DNA of 64,000 nt, taken from positions 18,275,484 through 18,339,483 of the forward strand of contig NC_135550.1 of the NCBI RefSeq assembly GCF_964340395.1, in the 5' to 3' direction. Shown here piece after piece: positions 1 to 12,265 of this stretch. The position numbers and the translations under genes are program-made. The notes under the pieces were generated by a model. The model saw only the letters and a list, made by a program, of their open reading frames with translations, did no database searches and was not told the DNA's origin. The DNA comes from Glandiceps talaboti (taxonomy: Eukaryota; Hemichordata; Enteropneusta; Spengelidae). The stretch's first letter is position 1; each line of letters starts with the position of its first letter.

Positions 1-110
1 GTTTTGTATATATATATATGAACTATTACGCTCTGCCACTGCGGTATAGAGCACTGTCTTAGCAGATTGATACTCACCGAGTTATATATATATATATATA
101 TATATATTCC
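1..110. repeat. TA-array-linked palindromic repeat, left copy
   Basis: A TA run is followed by about 75 bp containing CTCTGCCACTGCGGTATAGA and then another TA run. The same block recurs at 11,625-11,700 and, reverse-complemented, at 27,600-27,665. It is a dispersed family, not a gene. Confidence 0.75.
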
Positions 111-231
111 TGATAAGGTTATATCATAATTTTCTCAAGTAAACTGTAACTGTTACAATACAATTCACCTGACATACAACAAGATACAAGATACAAGAAA
201 ACTTTATTATCTCAGGTACAGAAATTGAGGT

Positions 232-440
232 GGACAATACAATGACTTAATTGGTAACTATGGTAACCACAGTATCAAATACTGCAATAACTGACAGTGG
301 ACAATACAATGACGCAATCTGTACCTATGGCAACTCTACATTATCAAATACTGCAACTGACAATGGACAATACAGTGACGTAATCTGTAACTATGGCAAC
401 TCTACAGTATCAAATATCATAACAAGTGAAAGTGCATTCG
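232..440 (+). repeat. Three tandem ~67-bp units
   Basis: Units begin at GGACAATACA near 232, 299 and 365 and each contains a 'tatggcaac...cagtatcaaat' core. An open frame (251-550, 99 codons) runs through them, but it is repetitive, matches no family I recognise and has no splice context. I treat it as a minisatellite. Confidence 0.7.
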
Positions 441-550
441 ATACGGTCGATGTGCCTACAATATGGAATATGTCAGTGATAACAGAAAGTCTACAAGATT
501 GTAAAGATACAACACATTGTTATTGTCTCCATTTTGTACTTTTAATTTGA

Positions 551-2730
551 CTGTCTTTATAAAACCAAAGATAGCGAATACATCGATCAGAGAAAAAACA
601 CTGGACAATTCTCAGCAGTCATTTCATCTATAATCAAATTGATAGTATCAATTGAAGAAAAATATCGCACACGTGTATCGGTAATTTGATTTTTTTTAAA
701 AAGTACTTCGCACTAACAATTTATTTGCCGTTTCGATGCTAATAGACGTTTCTTTAAGAGATGTTAATTTGATAAATATTGGCAAACAGGTAACGATTCT
801 ATTGAACGTACGGTGATTGTAGTGTATCATACAATAGTAAAAGAAGGCATGAAACTTAACACCTAAGTAATTAGGTGTTCACCTCCTTTCGTTTACCTTA
901 TGGCATTTCATGAGTCTGACAGTATCTCAACCCCAACATTATAAACGTGATGTACTTTAAGCATTCGCGATCTCTATACTTTTCCAAATTTCATAGAACC
1001 GTGTGCACTGTTAAAGAAGTAATTGGAGTCTCATATATCGCATACTATCTATTTTAGATAAGCAAATCAACAGCTTGTTAGCATCACCTAGTACATCACA
1101 TGTTATCGATCTCTGTTCCCAGTTTTCCTTCTCTCTGATTAAAATACGAATTGACGCCGAAGGCACACATAGTGATATTATTGGAAAGGTTTGTTAGACA
1201 TATATCCCGGATGTAATTTATGAAAAGAAGATCCATGTAAAACGTTACGCCGGTGTAGATGTGTCTTTTGTACCGTGACGATGCAATCATTCTGGAAGAC
1301 TGACAACATCAACAAAGATGTATGCCAAACATACAGTATTACTTTGACTTTTTACACAAATTATATATTTTGTATAGCTATTTTCCTGAACGCGATGGAA
1401 TTATTGATGTGTAGAGACAGATGTTAAGTACTTCGACTTTCCCACTTCTGTTTAGAAACCCTGTCACCGATTATTTGGACTACAAGAAATATATTAAAAG
1501 AATTGATGTTTTAATATTCGGGGTGATATGATGATGTATGTGTTCTGACTGTCGACCGGGTTCTCCTACAGTTCGTTGTGTGCTACATAAACTCCCACGG
1601 TTTGCTGGGGGAAAAAATCGATGTTTGAAATTACTCATGTTACGGTTTATACACTTTTACCATTCCACTATTGAATTGGTATGTCATTGCCAACTACTTT
1701 AGTAAAAACAACTGTCATTTGGTCGGCAAAGAAATGTTGATATTTGCCCGGGCCTTGATATTATCGTCTGCTCATCATAGTAAATTACATTTTATTGTTA
1801 CCTGGATGACATATCATAAATACCACCATTGAATGAACGGGATATAAATAGTGAATACAGATGTTATCCTTGTCTATAAACTTTTCGTTGTAACAAGAAT
1901 CGTGTGTTTCCTTTCAAAATATTACCAATTTACACCATACTTATGACACTTGAGAAAATTCTATAAAGCGAATAAGACAAACGAGGGTCTATTGTAAAAC
2001 AAATCCGAACCAAAAATCTAATAAAGTTATTTAAGTTGACAAGGAACAATGAGATACAAAACACAAACAGCACGAGCTCGAGAGTAAATCTAATATCTGT
2101 CCTCGGGTACTTTGATGTGTGCGTTTGATATTGGACCACGTCCACCTTGTATACATACAACAAATCGATATTTCGACACACAATCGATATTTTGAACTTG
2201 AAAGAAAGCATACTGGATCATCTCGATGCTACATCATCTGTCAATAAATATTCCATATCGAAGGCTTTCAACAACTCTTTCCCGAAGGTACCTGTTTAAC
2301 GAAAGCCTTTGGTGACAGTTGGAAATGAAAGTCTGATTAGATCTAGTAAAATACACGTTACACGTAAATATCAGCATGTGCAGATATATGTAGAGACTTG
2401 ATTACTTTGGTGACTGTACATACTTTGTACAAAGACCATACACAAACAGGATAATGGCTTATTATACTCACTATTTACCCCCCTTGGGGGGAAAACGACT
2501 TTATATAGTAATATAACGATTGTATGTTTTCTTTTTCACTTTTGTCGTCCATGTACTAGATATTGAGTGTCGGATAAGAATTAATCCAGTACAGTATGAT
2601 AATCAATATTTGTGTGTCACTATGTAAAGCTTATACAATACAGCGCATTGCAGATTATTGGTTACTATTGATACAACCACAGGTAGCAGAAACCAATAAG
2701 AAACTACACATGCTACACTTGTTTTAGTGA
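551..2730. other. Intergenic, no gene seen
   Basis: AT-rich single-copy-looking DNA. The short frames here (largest under 100 codons, minus strand) lack family resemblance, splice sites or repeats. Nothing further can be supported. Confidence 0.5.
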
Positions 2731-2845
2731 TGTGTATGTATGTATGTATGTATGTATGTATGTATGTATGTATGTATGTATGTATGTATGTGTGTGTGTG
2801 TGTCAGTGTATGTGTCAGTTTCAGTGTATGTGTATGTGTGTATAT
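2731..2845. repeat. (TATG)n then (TG)n microsatellite
   Basis: About fifteen TATG units run into TG-rich sequence. The Tyr/Val/Cys or His/Thr frames read through it on either strand are artefacts. Confidence 0.9.
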
Positions 2846-3369
2846 AGACTGGGACACGATATCTCAAAAAACTACTATGATATAAATCCTAATGAAATAT
2901 TGCTACAAATCTTTCTTATGGTATAATGGCAAGCACTGATACATTTTTTGTACACATTCTATGTACATTCATTCATCTATTTTGAGTCTGCTGATTGAAA
3001 GGTTTAAAGGTAAAACGTTGCATTCCATATCGTCTCGATCGATGTTGTATGATACATGTACATATTGTGCATTATTGGCCGACTGCCTTAAATACGAAAG
3101 CAATTTCAACGTAATCGATGTTACACCCAAGTCCAGGGAAGCAATATACATTAGCATTTTTAATAATGAAATATACTTATCAAGTTTGTACAATGTATAC
3201 AACTGTAAGCAAGAAACAATCTAAATAAGCAAACTTTCAAATCGATTATTTGGAGTTGAATTACTGTGTATGACGTGTTTTCGACATTTCGATCAAACTG
3301 TACAATGCGATCATTCTATTGATTTGGTTGTTAGCACTATAGAAATATTCAATTTGAAGATAAGTGAAA
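2846..3369. other. Intergenic, no gene seen
   Basis: Two overlapping frames on opposite strands (2,961-3,224 and 2,969-3,202) are mirror artefacts of the same sequence. No coding evidence. Confidence 0.4.
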
Positions 3370-3555
3370 AACGATTTGATTTGATTTACTTTATTTAATG
3401 TTTATCGTTTAACAATGTCTACATATTTTAAAGGAAAAAAACAATCAGCTTAGGAGACTTATAGACTTCCTCTGATTTTGGCATCCCAACTTATATTTTG
3501 ATTTACTTTATTTAATATTTACCATTATCTCACGTCTACAGTGTTTAATCACAAA
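3370..3555 (+). mobile_element. LINE 3' tail fragment
   Basis: This stretch holds an 'aatcagc.tag...cttatag' block and 'ctctgattttggcat'. Both recur in the same order at 6,445-6,540, after the larger LINE copy, so it looks like a truncated tail of the same family lying just upstream of it. The sequence 'gatttactttatttaat' occurs twice inside. Confidence 0.5.
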
Positions 3556-3559
3556 CATT

Positions 3560-6550
3560 ACAGACTATTTCATTGACTGTGGAAGCATACACAGTGACAT
3601 AAGTAACCATTTCCCTACTTTTGCAATTATCAATAACTTTGACCACATCTTCAAATGTAATACCTCATTTCATCAAGTCTGATCTTTCACATTATAACCG
3701 TGATGACTTTCTTTCTGATCTGAGCAATGTCTCCTGGCAGCCTGTTTATGATTGTATCGACCCAAACGACGAGTATCAAGTTATTTACAATCTGCTTTAC
3801 TTTGAAACATGTTTCAATTAAGCAGTTTAAAGCAAAATATGTCTCGATTAGCAAACCTTGGTTATCTAAAGGTTCAATTGAAGTATACTATAAAACAAAA
3901 CACCGACTATTCTCCAAATTGAAACAATTCTCCAAACAACGTCGACATTAGGAACAAGTATAAACAATATCGTAATCTGCTAACAAAGCTACTTACATGT
4001 AAGTCGCCAAAGAAAAGATACTATCATATGAAAATACAGTCTGCCAACGAAAAAATTTATTAATCACACTTGAAAACTATCAACGAAATCTTAAACAGGA
4101 ATAGTAACGAAGCGACTATACTAAGACAAATCAATGAATCTGACAGTACAGATAAGCTCTTAACAGACAAAAATGATATTGCTGAAAAATTCAATGAATT
4201 CTTTACTGAAATAGGCCCCTCACTTGCTTCAAAAATAACTTCCCTTGTTGATTTCAATTGTTACCTATATGATAGCTATCCCAACATCATGTTCTTCCGC
4301 CCAGTATTTGAAAGTGACATTATTGTAAAAATAAAAAGTATGGATCCTCATAAAGCTATGGGATATGATAATATTCATCCTAAATTTATCATTGACGCCG
4401 TCCATATTATTTCCTATCCTCCAACACACGTTATTAACAATTCTATTTCCCATGGTATATTTCCCGACCCCCTTAAATTTGCCAAAATTACTCCAATTTA
4501 TATTTTAAAATAAGGATCGGCCCTTGATGTTAGTAATTATAGACCAATTTCAATTTCGCCAGCCTTCAGCAAAATATTTGAATAAGTAGTAAACGAACGA
4601 TTAGTTTCATTGATTGATAAGTACAACATTCTTCTGAGTACCGAATACGGTTTTAAGTAACATTTTAGTACAAAACTTGCCCTTGTTGACCTGATTTCCG
4701 ATATTACAGATAAAAAGGACAAAAGTTTCACTACCCTTAGTATTTTCATCGACCTGAAAAAAAAGCATTTGATACAATCGACCACGATATTATCCTTCAA
4801 AAACTTTCTTATTATGGCATTAGAGGTGTTCCACTCCTTTGGTTTCATAGTTATGTTGAAAATCGTCATCATGTCGTAAACATAGACGGTATTACGTCGA
4901 ATCCAAAACAAGTGAAGTGTGGGGTACCTCAAAGATCTACACTGGGACCAATTCTCTTCCTTATACATTTAACAATATCAACCAATCTACTGACGCCTTC
5001 AATTTCTGTTTGTTTTGCTGATGATATTAATCTCTTTAAATCCATGAAAACTAACAATATCAATCTTAATGACATGAATGTTTATTTTGATAATGTTAAT
5101 CAATGGTGCAATGCTAACAAACTAACAATTAATGTGGATAAAACAAATTACGTGATTATTAAAACACTTCAAAGAATTTCTCATATAATCGGACACTTGA
5201 GTGTTGGCAACACATCTATTGAAGGCGTGTCTTCAGCTACTTACCTTTGTATATCTATTAAATCCCACATACAGAAAGTAAAAAATGCATATAAGTCAGT
5301 CTCATATCAAAATTTCGCCCCTATGTTCCAAAGTCAATTCTTATCCTCGTGTATAACACCCTAATTTTACCCCATCTAAGCTACTGCATTGGAATTTGGG
5401 GTTACACTTATCCCACCCGACACTTGAACCACTCTTACTCTTGCAAAAGAAAATCGCTCGGCTTGTAACCTTTTCTGACTATTACTCTCAATCCACTCCT
5501 CTTTTCCACAAACTTAAAATCTTAGACATCAACAAACTCTGTAAACTTCAGACATGTATATTTATCTTTGACCTTAGAAATAACCATTATTATCATAACC
5601 TAAATCATTACATCCCTGATCAGCTATCCCATAGCTACCCAACAAGATCAGCCATCAATGGAAACATTCCAATTCCGCGAGTACACCACGCGATTTGTCA
5701 ATTTAATCTTAAATACGATGTGAAACACTGGAACTCCTTCCCCATTACAGAAAAGAATAGTAATTGTTCATATCTTTTTTATGTTTGCACGCTGTTAATG
5801 TTTGTATCATTTTATTTATTAGTCAGGATCATGGACTAGATTAGTCCCTAGTGGACTATATCCACGGTCCTCACAAGAAACATACTATCATTAATTAGTC
5901 AGGATCATGGACTAGATTAGTCCCTAGTGGACTATATCCACGGTCCTCACCAGAAACATACTATCATTTATTAGTCAGGATCATGGACTAGATTAGTCCC
6001 TAGTGGACTATATCCATGGTCCTCACCAGAAACATACTATCATTAATTAGTCAGGATCATGGACTAGATTAGTCCCTAGTGGACTATATCCACGGTCCTC
6101 ACCAGAAACATACTATCATTTATTATTCGGGATCATGGACTAGATTAGTCCCTAGTGGACTATATCCATGGTCCTCACCAGAAACATACTATCATTTATT
6201 AGTTAGGATCATGGACTAGATTAGTCCCTAGTGGACTATATCCACGGTCCTCACCAGAAACATACTATCATTTATTAGTTAGGATCATGGAATAGATTAG
6301 TCCCTAGTAGACTATATCCATGGTCCTCACCAGAATCATACTATCATTTATTGTAAATATCTATTGTAGGTACTGTGTTATTAACTATTGTATATATTTA
6401 AGTGTTTTATGTCATGTTCTCATTTTTTTCTGCTGAATTAATGGAAAACGCAATCAGCGTAGACTTATAGAACACACTTAAAATGAGGTGAGGTGAAAGA
6501 AGCAAATCGCTCGTCTTTCTTACTCTGATTTTGGCATTCAATTTTTTTCA
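3560..6550 (+). mobile_element. Decayed non-LTR retrotransposon (LINE), 5'-truncated
   Basis: Pieces of one element occur in order across several frames. The tail of an apurinic-type endonuclease (DISNHFPTF, cf. the SDH motif) lies near 3,590-3,625. A linker with ISKPWLSKG follows near 3,850. Reverse transcriptase blocks include DPHKAMGYDNIHPKF (4,342-4,386), NYRPIS (4,537-4,554), GVPQRSTLGPILF (about 4,921-4,959) and FADD (5,014-5,025), the catalytic box. The C-terminal region reaches about 5,750. The order EN-RT and the RT motifs fit the CR1/L2/Jockey-like group. Frames change at least four times (for example an A-run near 4,757 shifts the FIDLKKAFD block) and several stops interrupt it. 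Most of the endonuclease is missing, so it is dead. The 3' part carries the 76-bp tandem array listed separately. Confidence 0.85.
5821..6352 (+). repeat. Seven 76-bp tandem units in the LINE 3' region
   Basis: Units start at 5,821, 5,897, 5,973, 6,049, 6,125, 6,201 and 6,277, all with GGATCATGGA(C/A)TAGATTAGT and an ACTATATCCA core. They differ by only a few bases each, far less than the LINE body has decayed. The array therefore probably expanded or was homogenised later than the insertion. Confidence 0.9.
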
Positions 6551-7917
6551 AACCTTATTATAATGAAATTAATATGTTTTTATTTTGTCAGGATTACATT
6601 CAATGTTTTGTTTATTCTACATCAATGGAGAGTTCCGTCTCGATGACTAAAGCAGAAGAAATACAACATCGATCGTAAGCTAGTATGTACAAAACAGAGT
6701 GGGAAAATACATTACTGTATATCGTGGTTTTCCCCGAGGGGTAAATCATTAACACTGAGTCTCATAAGCCGTTGTCCTATTGAAAGTATCGACTTCTACT
6801 CAGTACTCCGAAGCCACTTTAAAGAATGAAACACAAACATGAATATAGTACTTCCATTAGTATTTACCGTTGAGATGATTTAAAGATTCGTCAAGTCCTA
6901 TTGTCAAGGTAACTTACTGGTAAATGTTAAATGTTACAGATCTAAGTGACCATGTTATTCCGAAGTAACATCGAAGTAATCAGAAAAGAGTAAAAAACTA
7001 CATTGAGTAGCGCCATTTCTTGTAGATTAATTTGCATTTAGTGGTGTTCTTCATCGGCCATTGATCGATATTTGGTAAATTGCAGTAATCATCTAACGCA
7101 AAAATTTGGCGAAATTTTAATCTAGTCTAGACAAAATAGTTAGCAACAAAATAGTTAGCAACAAAGTTGGTAATTGACCCAAACAAGGTAAAAACTCTAA
7201 GAGTTGGACGACGGGTTTCATGGAATCACTGATTCTATCAAGATGTACAATTTAACGATTTCTTAAGAGTATCGAGGAAATATGTATCAATAGTGAAGTG
7301 TTGCAGGAACAATGCAAACGTTTACGACAAGTCATGAGCGATTTCTCTTTATATGTCCAAAGCGATGGATTATTAAGTTCATTAGTGTAATATACCAATG
7401 AACTCATTAACCCATTACTTGTTACATTCATATTATGAAGACACATACCAGTTATTTCAATTAGCTAATTAGGAAATAGGCTTCTGTCATCCATGGCACT
7501 CCTTTGTCCAGGAGTAAATGATTTATTATTAAAACCTTTAGCAACAATCTAGTCATGGTCGTAAAATATATTCTATGGTATATAACCATTTTTAACATTA
7601 GTCAAATGACCCATTATTTGAGACACAAATGGAGACATCATTTGTTGTGTCTTTGAGTGAACAAGATACTGAGTAATTGTGGAACAAGTCTCTCTGGTGA
7701 GTGTACATCAGGAAGATAATACCGTCACAATCATTTATATCTGCACTAGCAGCAACTGGAACATTTTTTATTCATCAAATAACCAAATATATACTCACTA
7801 AAAATTGGTCATTTACTTATAAAAAGACATTGTATCTGTCAATATTATCTGTAGGTATTGTGGTGGAAGACTTAAATCTTGAACGAAAGCTTGGTTTTGA
7901 ATCTGTCACCATGTGAA
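6551..7917. other. Intergenic, no gene seen
   Basis: AT-rich; short frames at 7,252-7,446 (minus) and 7,701-7,916 (plus) show no recognisable domains. A 13-bp direct repeat (acaaaatagttag) sits near 7,131-7,160. Confidence 0.4.
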
Positions 7918-7959
7918 AACGACACGTTGTACTGCGGTATCATTTTTCGAACAGACATC

Positions 7960-8230
7960 ACAATATATTCACTGAAAATTGATAAAATACCATTAATTAG
8001 AAATTGTACACGTTAATCAGTGGTCGATACTATCAAAAACTAGACGAAAACACGTTGAAATCGTGATCGCCATTGAGGGCGCTGATTTTTGGGTGCGGAC
8101 CTAAAATCTATTTGATTTGATTTTATCATGTATACAGCTACAGAAAATAGGTTTACCCAAAGATGATACAATACTGTTCATGATGTATGATATTACGAGT
8201 AAGTTATTGTACCTAACAAAACATTTTTCA
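7960..8230 (+). repeat. Dispersed repeat family R1, copy a
   Basis: Contains 'tgaaatcgtgat', 'gggtgcggacc' and 'aatactgttcatgatgtatga'. These blocks recur in the same order at 53,010-53,290 and, reversed, at about 9,840-10,045. No coding capacity; probably a non-autonomous mobile element whose ends I cannot place exactly. Confidence 0.65.
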
Positions 8231-8681
8231 CAAATACTTTCCAGCAGCTTTAATTTCATTGCTCCATTTCTTCCCTTACTTGATATAGACTTCTCTTTTT
8301 CCCGTAGTTTCTCAGGAAAGTCGATATTCTTTCGATGACTCGTTTTCCTTCCAAGACAACGTCATCATGTGTGCATTTCACAATTAGTACATTTTCTATA
8401 ACATCGTCAATGATCCATATCCATGTTTATATCCATAGTTTAATAAATAATGAGCCAGAAAATTAAGTCTAGTTGGAGTACATATATTTATCATTAACAT
8501 GGTTTACGGTTGTCATATATTCATCATAGTTTCTACGCTTATTACCTTTCCCCAATAAAAAATTAATTGTAAATATGAAAGTATTATGAAAAAAAGAATA
8601 GTGTCTCCATGGTGCGAAAAAAATGAACTTCTGCAAGGTAGATAAACTTTTAGATAAATAGGAATACATGTAGTTTACATT

Positions 8682-8785
8682 GTGCTGTGTTGTGTTGTGT
8701 TGTGTTGTGTTGTGTTGTGTTGTGTTGTGTTGTGTTGTGCTGTGCTGTGCAGTGCTGTGCTGTATTGTGTTGTGTTGTGCTGTGC
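8682..8785. repeat. (TGTTG)n microsatellite
   Basis: About twenty pentamers with TGCTG variants. The Gln/His/Thr reading frame on the minus strand (8,469-8,864) is a product of the repeat and is not called as a gene. Confidence 0.9.
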
Positions 8786-9839
8786 AGGTCTGATAAAGGG
8801 TTGTCTGATATAGGTCTTGACAAGTTTGTCTGATACAGTCGGTAAAAAGTAGGCCCTGGTTCAATTCTTAAGCTAATAACAGAACATGTCTCCGTGACAA
8901 ATTACGTCTAACGGTAAGATTTCTTAACACATCGATCTCGTTTCTTTGATGTAGAATAGGTTACAAGGATGGGATAGTAAAGACAGTCAGTCATATACAT
9001 ACCTAATATACAAAATACTGTAATTTACCATCTTATTAGTTTACATATCTTGCTAACTTGTTCAGTCAGTTTTTGTTCGAATTTGTCATATACAGTGTGA
9101 TTTGTGTCAATGTCCGATCGGTAAAACTGGTGAATATTATTGAAACAAGACACAGCCATTACGAGCTTGTACAACTTGAGGAGGAAATAGGGTAAAAAGT
9201 ATTGCAAAATAACAGTACCTTGTTTACAGTTTAGTTTTATTTTGACTATTTTTTCTTTTTGAAAAACAGTCATCTTGAAAAGTCTACACCAATACCAAGA
9301 AAACGGAGAATTTCGATGGCGCTCTCTATTCAGTACCCAATGAGATGCTAAAAGTTCACCCCGGGGATAGCTGTTAGATAATTTCATTAAGAGCATGACA
9401 AGTACAACTAAGTTGTACAGTAGAATTTCCCATAGCTCTTTATAACTGAATTATAGTATGGAGAATCAAACAAACAAACCCTACTATAGGGTTTTGCAAT
9501 CAAGGATATTATTCCACCTCAAAATCCAACATATTTCAAATATGATGCATTGTAAAACACATCACACATGACTTGGTTGTTTGTCATTTCCCGTGGTATC
9601 ATAAAGGTGTTGTGAGCTAAGCAGCTAAGCAAATTTCAAGAGGTTGACTGGATTTATATATCAATACAACGGAGAAATTGGTTGCAAAAATGAAACACTT
9701 TCATTACGTCAACACGGTCGTTATCAGGACAGCGTGATGAAGTAAGTTAATTTTAAGAATGGAACATACCATTACTGGGCAAGGGTAAGCCTGTTATCTC
9801 AAATGACATAAACTTAATAGTAATTGTTTTTGTTGTTTA
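8786..9839. other. Intergenic, no gene seen
   Basis: A 123-codon minus-strand frame (9,025-9,396) has no motif I know, no flanking exons and ordinary AT-rich composition. It is not supported as a gene. Confidence 0.4.
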
Positions 9840-10045
9840 TGGTACACTTCATTTAATGCACACGAAATAATGGACTAGTCCGAAACAGACGTCTCGTAAT
9901 ATCGTACTCCGTGAACAGTATTGCATCACATGTGGGCAAATGTTTCTTTATACACGATAAATAAAATAAAATAAAATTGATTTTTGGGGTCCGCACTCAA
10001 AAATCGGCGCCCTCGATGGCGATCACGATTTCAACCTGTATCATA
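9840..10045 (-). repeat. Dispersed repeat family R1, copy b (reverse)
   Basis: Read on the minus strand it gives the same series of blocks as copy a at 7,960-8,230: a tgaaatcgtgatcgcc block, a gtgcggacc block and an aatactgttca..gatattacgag block. Confidence 0.65.
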
Positions 10046-10282
10046 GACGATATATTTCTTGATATAAACGACTGCTTTGTATTTGATCAATACACCATAG
10101 TAGTCTACAACAATCACCCAAAAGTACACAATTTGGAGTGTTATTTGCATGACATCTCTAAAATTGTCAGTCGCATAGTAGATGTACTCTCTCTCGATGT
10201 TCAGAAGCATGAAACACCTAATCTTCAGATTCATATGGGACAAAATAATCAAATGTAGGATAAAACATGTAAATCTTGTAGT

Positions 10283-10287
<5 letters not shown>

Positions 10288-10319
<32 letters not shown>

Positions 10320-10431
10320 TGTGTGTGTCTGTGTGTGTATGTGTGTGTATATGTGTGTATGTATGTGTGTGTATGTGTGTGTATGCGTGTATATATGTGT
10401 GTATGTGTGTGTGTATATATGTGTGTATGGG
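10288..10431. repeat. (TG)n / TGTA microsatellite
   Basis: An uninterrupted TG run passes into mixed TGTGTA units. Both flanking frames are artefacts of the repeat. Confidence 0.9.
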
Positions 10432-11439
10432 GGTGTTTAACCATTTTAGTTCTCATCCTACAAACATGATTTTACTTTTAATGGAATCTGTTTTGTACTC
10501 TTAAATGCAAATAGTTCTAAAGAGTGTCGTCAAATCGAGATATGTGAAAGAATTTTAATAGTAACTGTAATAGTAAATGCATGGCATTAACATAAATTAA
10601 AGTGTCAGTAAAAGAGCATTATTCTCACTACATACTGGCTTTAAAGTTGTATCCATATTACATACTGACTTTAAGTTGTATACATAGTACTTCATACTAC
10701 TACATACTGATTTGAAATTAATTGTACTGTCTGAAACATTATCAATTTTGTCTAATTAAATTAGGAAGGGGTGGAATTGGAGGTCTGAGGCCTAACTAAA
10801 AAGAATTTTTATCCTACATTGAACTGGGTGATCTCGAACCTAACTAAGCTCAAATAAATTAATACATAAATGACTGAAATGCACTTCAAGTTTGGGTGAT
10901 AAAGTCATCAGATTCTTAACAAAGAATGGCACTTTAACGGTCATATTTGCTGAAAGAGAACCATTACAAGACAAAGTGAGATAAAACGAATTTCTCCAAA
11001 ACCTACCAGGCAGACAGGAAAAAACAAACACAGAAAAAAACCCACAATGCTAGCACATGTCATGTAAAATTCACTTTTCTTTTGATTCATTTTCTGTTGT
11101 ACCTAAATGTACAACACTGAAGAAATGTAAATGTCAAAGTTCAAAGTTTGAGTGCCTTAAACAACTATTTAGATATATGTGTAGTTCATCTGAAGACATT
11201 GAACGGTCCTTCAACGAGGAAGTTGTGTTGATACTGTTTAACACACAATAAATAATGAACTCGTCCAAAACAACGTGATAGATTAATTTGATAAAATGAT
11301 AAAATGAATGATAAATGGACAGTTGGGTTTTTTACATTAATGAACCATCATACTTGGATATTCACGATTAATTTTTTATTTGAAGTCTTACCGAAAAATA
11401 TACAGGTATTTGAATTAATTGAGGACTTTTTATGCCAAT
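10432..11439. other. Intergenic, no gene seen
   Basis: AT-rich. A 22-bp-scale direct repeat of 'ctacatactg.ctttaaagttgtat' sits at about 10,628-10,685. No exon could be supported. Confidence 0.4.
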
Positions 11440-11540
11440 ATTAGACAGAGAAAGAGATACTCATATAAGTATAAGTGTCTCACTGGAGAGAACAGTACTC
11501 GATGCAATATTAGTAGAAGAGCATTACAGACTTATAACAT

Positions 11541-11606
<66 letters not shown>

Positions 11607-11691
11607 TGTCTTGTAATGGTTCTCTATAAACTATTACGCTCTGCCACTGCGGTATAGAGCACTGTCTTATAGCAGATTGATACTCACCGAG

Positions 11692-11759
<68 letters not shown>

Positions 11760-12163
11760 ACTTAATTTAAAGGATGTTATAAGTCGTTACTCAGAGTTTC
11801 ATACTTCCTCAGCGATCATCAGACACTGAGTAATGACTTTTAACATCCTCATAGTATTCTTTTGAATTAAGTCTATAATGCTCTGCTACTAATATTGCAT
11901 CGAACACTGTTCTCTCCAGTGAGACACTTATACTTATATGAGTATATATATAACATATATACTTAATTCAAAAGAATAAGGATGTAATAAGTCGTTACAC
12001 AGAGTTTCACGCTTCGAGCACTCTGAGTATTACATCCTTATTCTTTTGAATTAAGTTTATTATGCTTTGCTACTAATATTTGCATCGAGCACTGTTCTCT
12101 CCAGCGAGACACTTACATTCATATGTATGCATGTATATATATATATTCATATGTATGCATGTA

Positions 12164-12227
<64 letters not shown>

Positions 12228-12265
12228 ATGTATATATATAATGTATATATATATATATATATATC
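11440..12265. repeat. Composite TA-array / inverted-repeat cluster
   Basis: Three long TA runs (about 11,544-11,602; 11,693-11,755; 12,172-12,263) separate short unique blocks. A block with GAACAGT..TCGATGCAATATTAGTAG at about 11,490-11,515 returns as its reverse complement near 11,890-11,935 and again near 12,065-12,110. Two smaller palindromes carry AGAGTTTCA and lie between 'ttcttttgaattaagt' arms. The left edge of the large duplication (about 11,794) falls inside this cluster. Confidence 0.75.

Noticed and set aside
251-550. 99-codon frame with repeated Asn/Thr/Ser segments, like a small secreted repeat protein
   Set aside because: The repeats are a 67-bp minisatellite; unit lengths vary by single bases, there is no signal peptide and no flanking exon.
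9025-9396. 123-codon minus-strand frame as a candidate lone gene
   Set aside because: No domain, no neighbours, composition like surrounding intergenic DNA.
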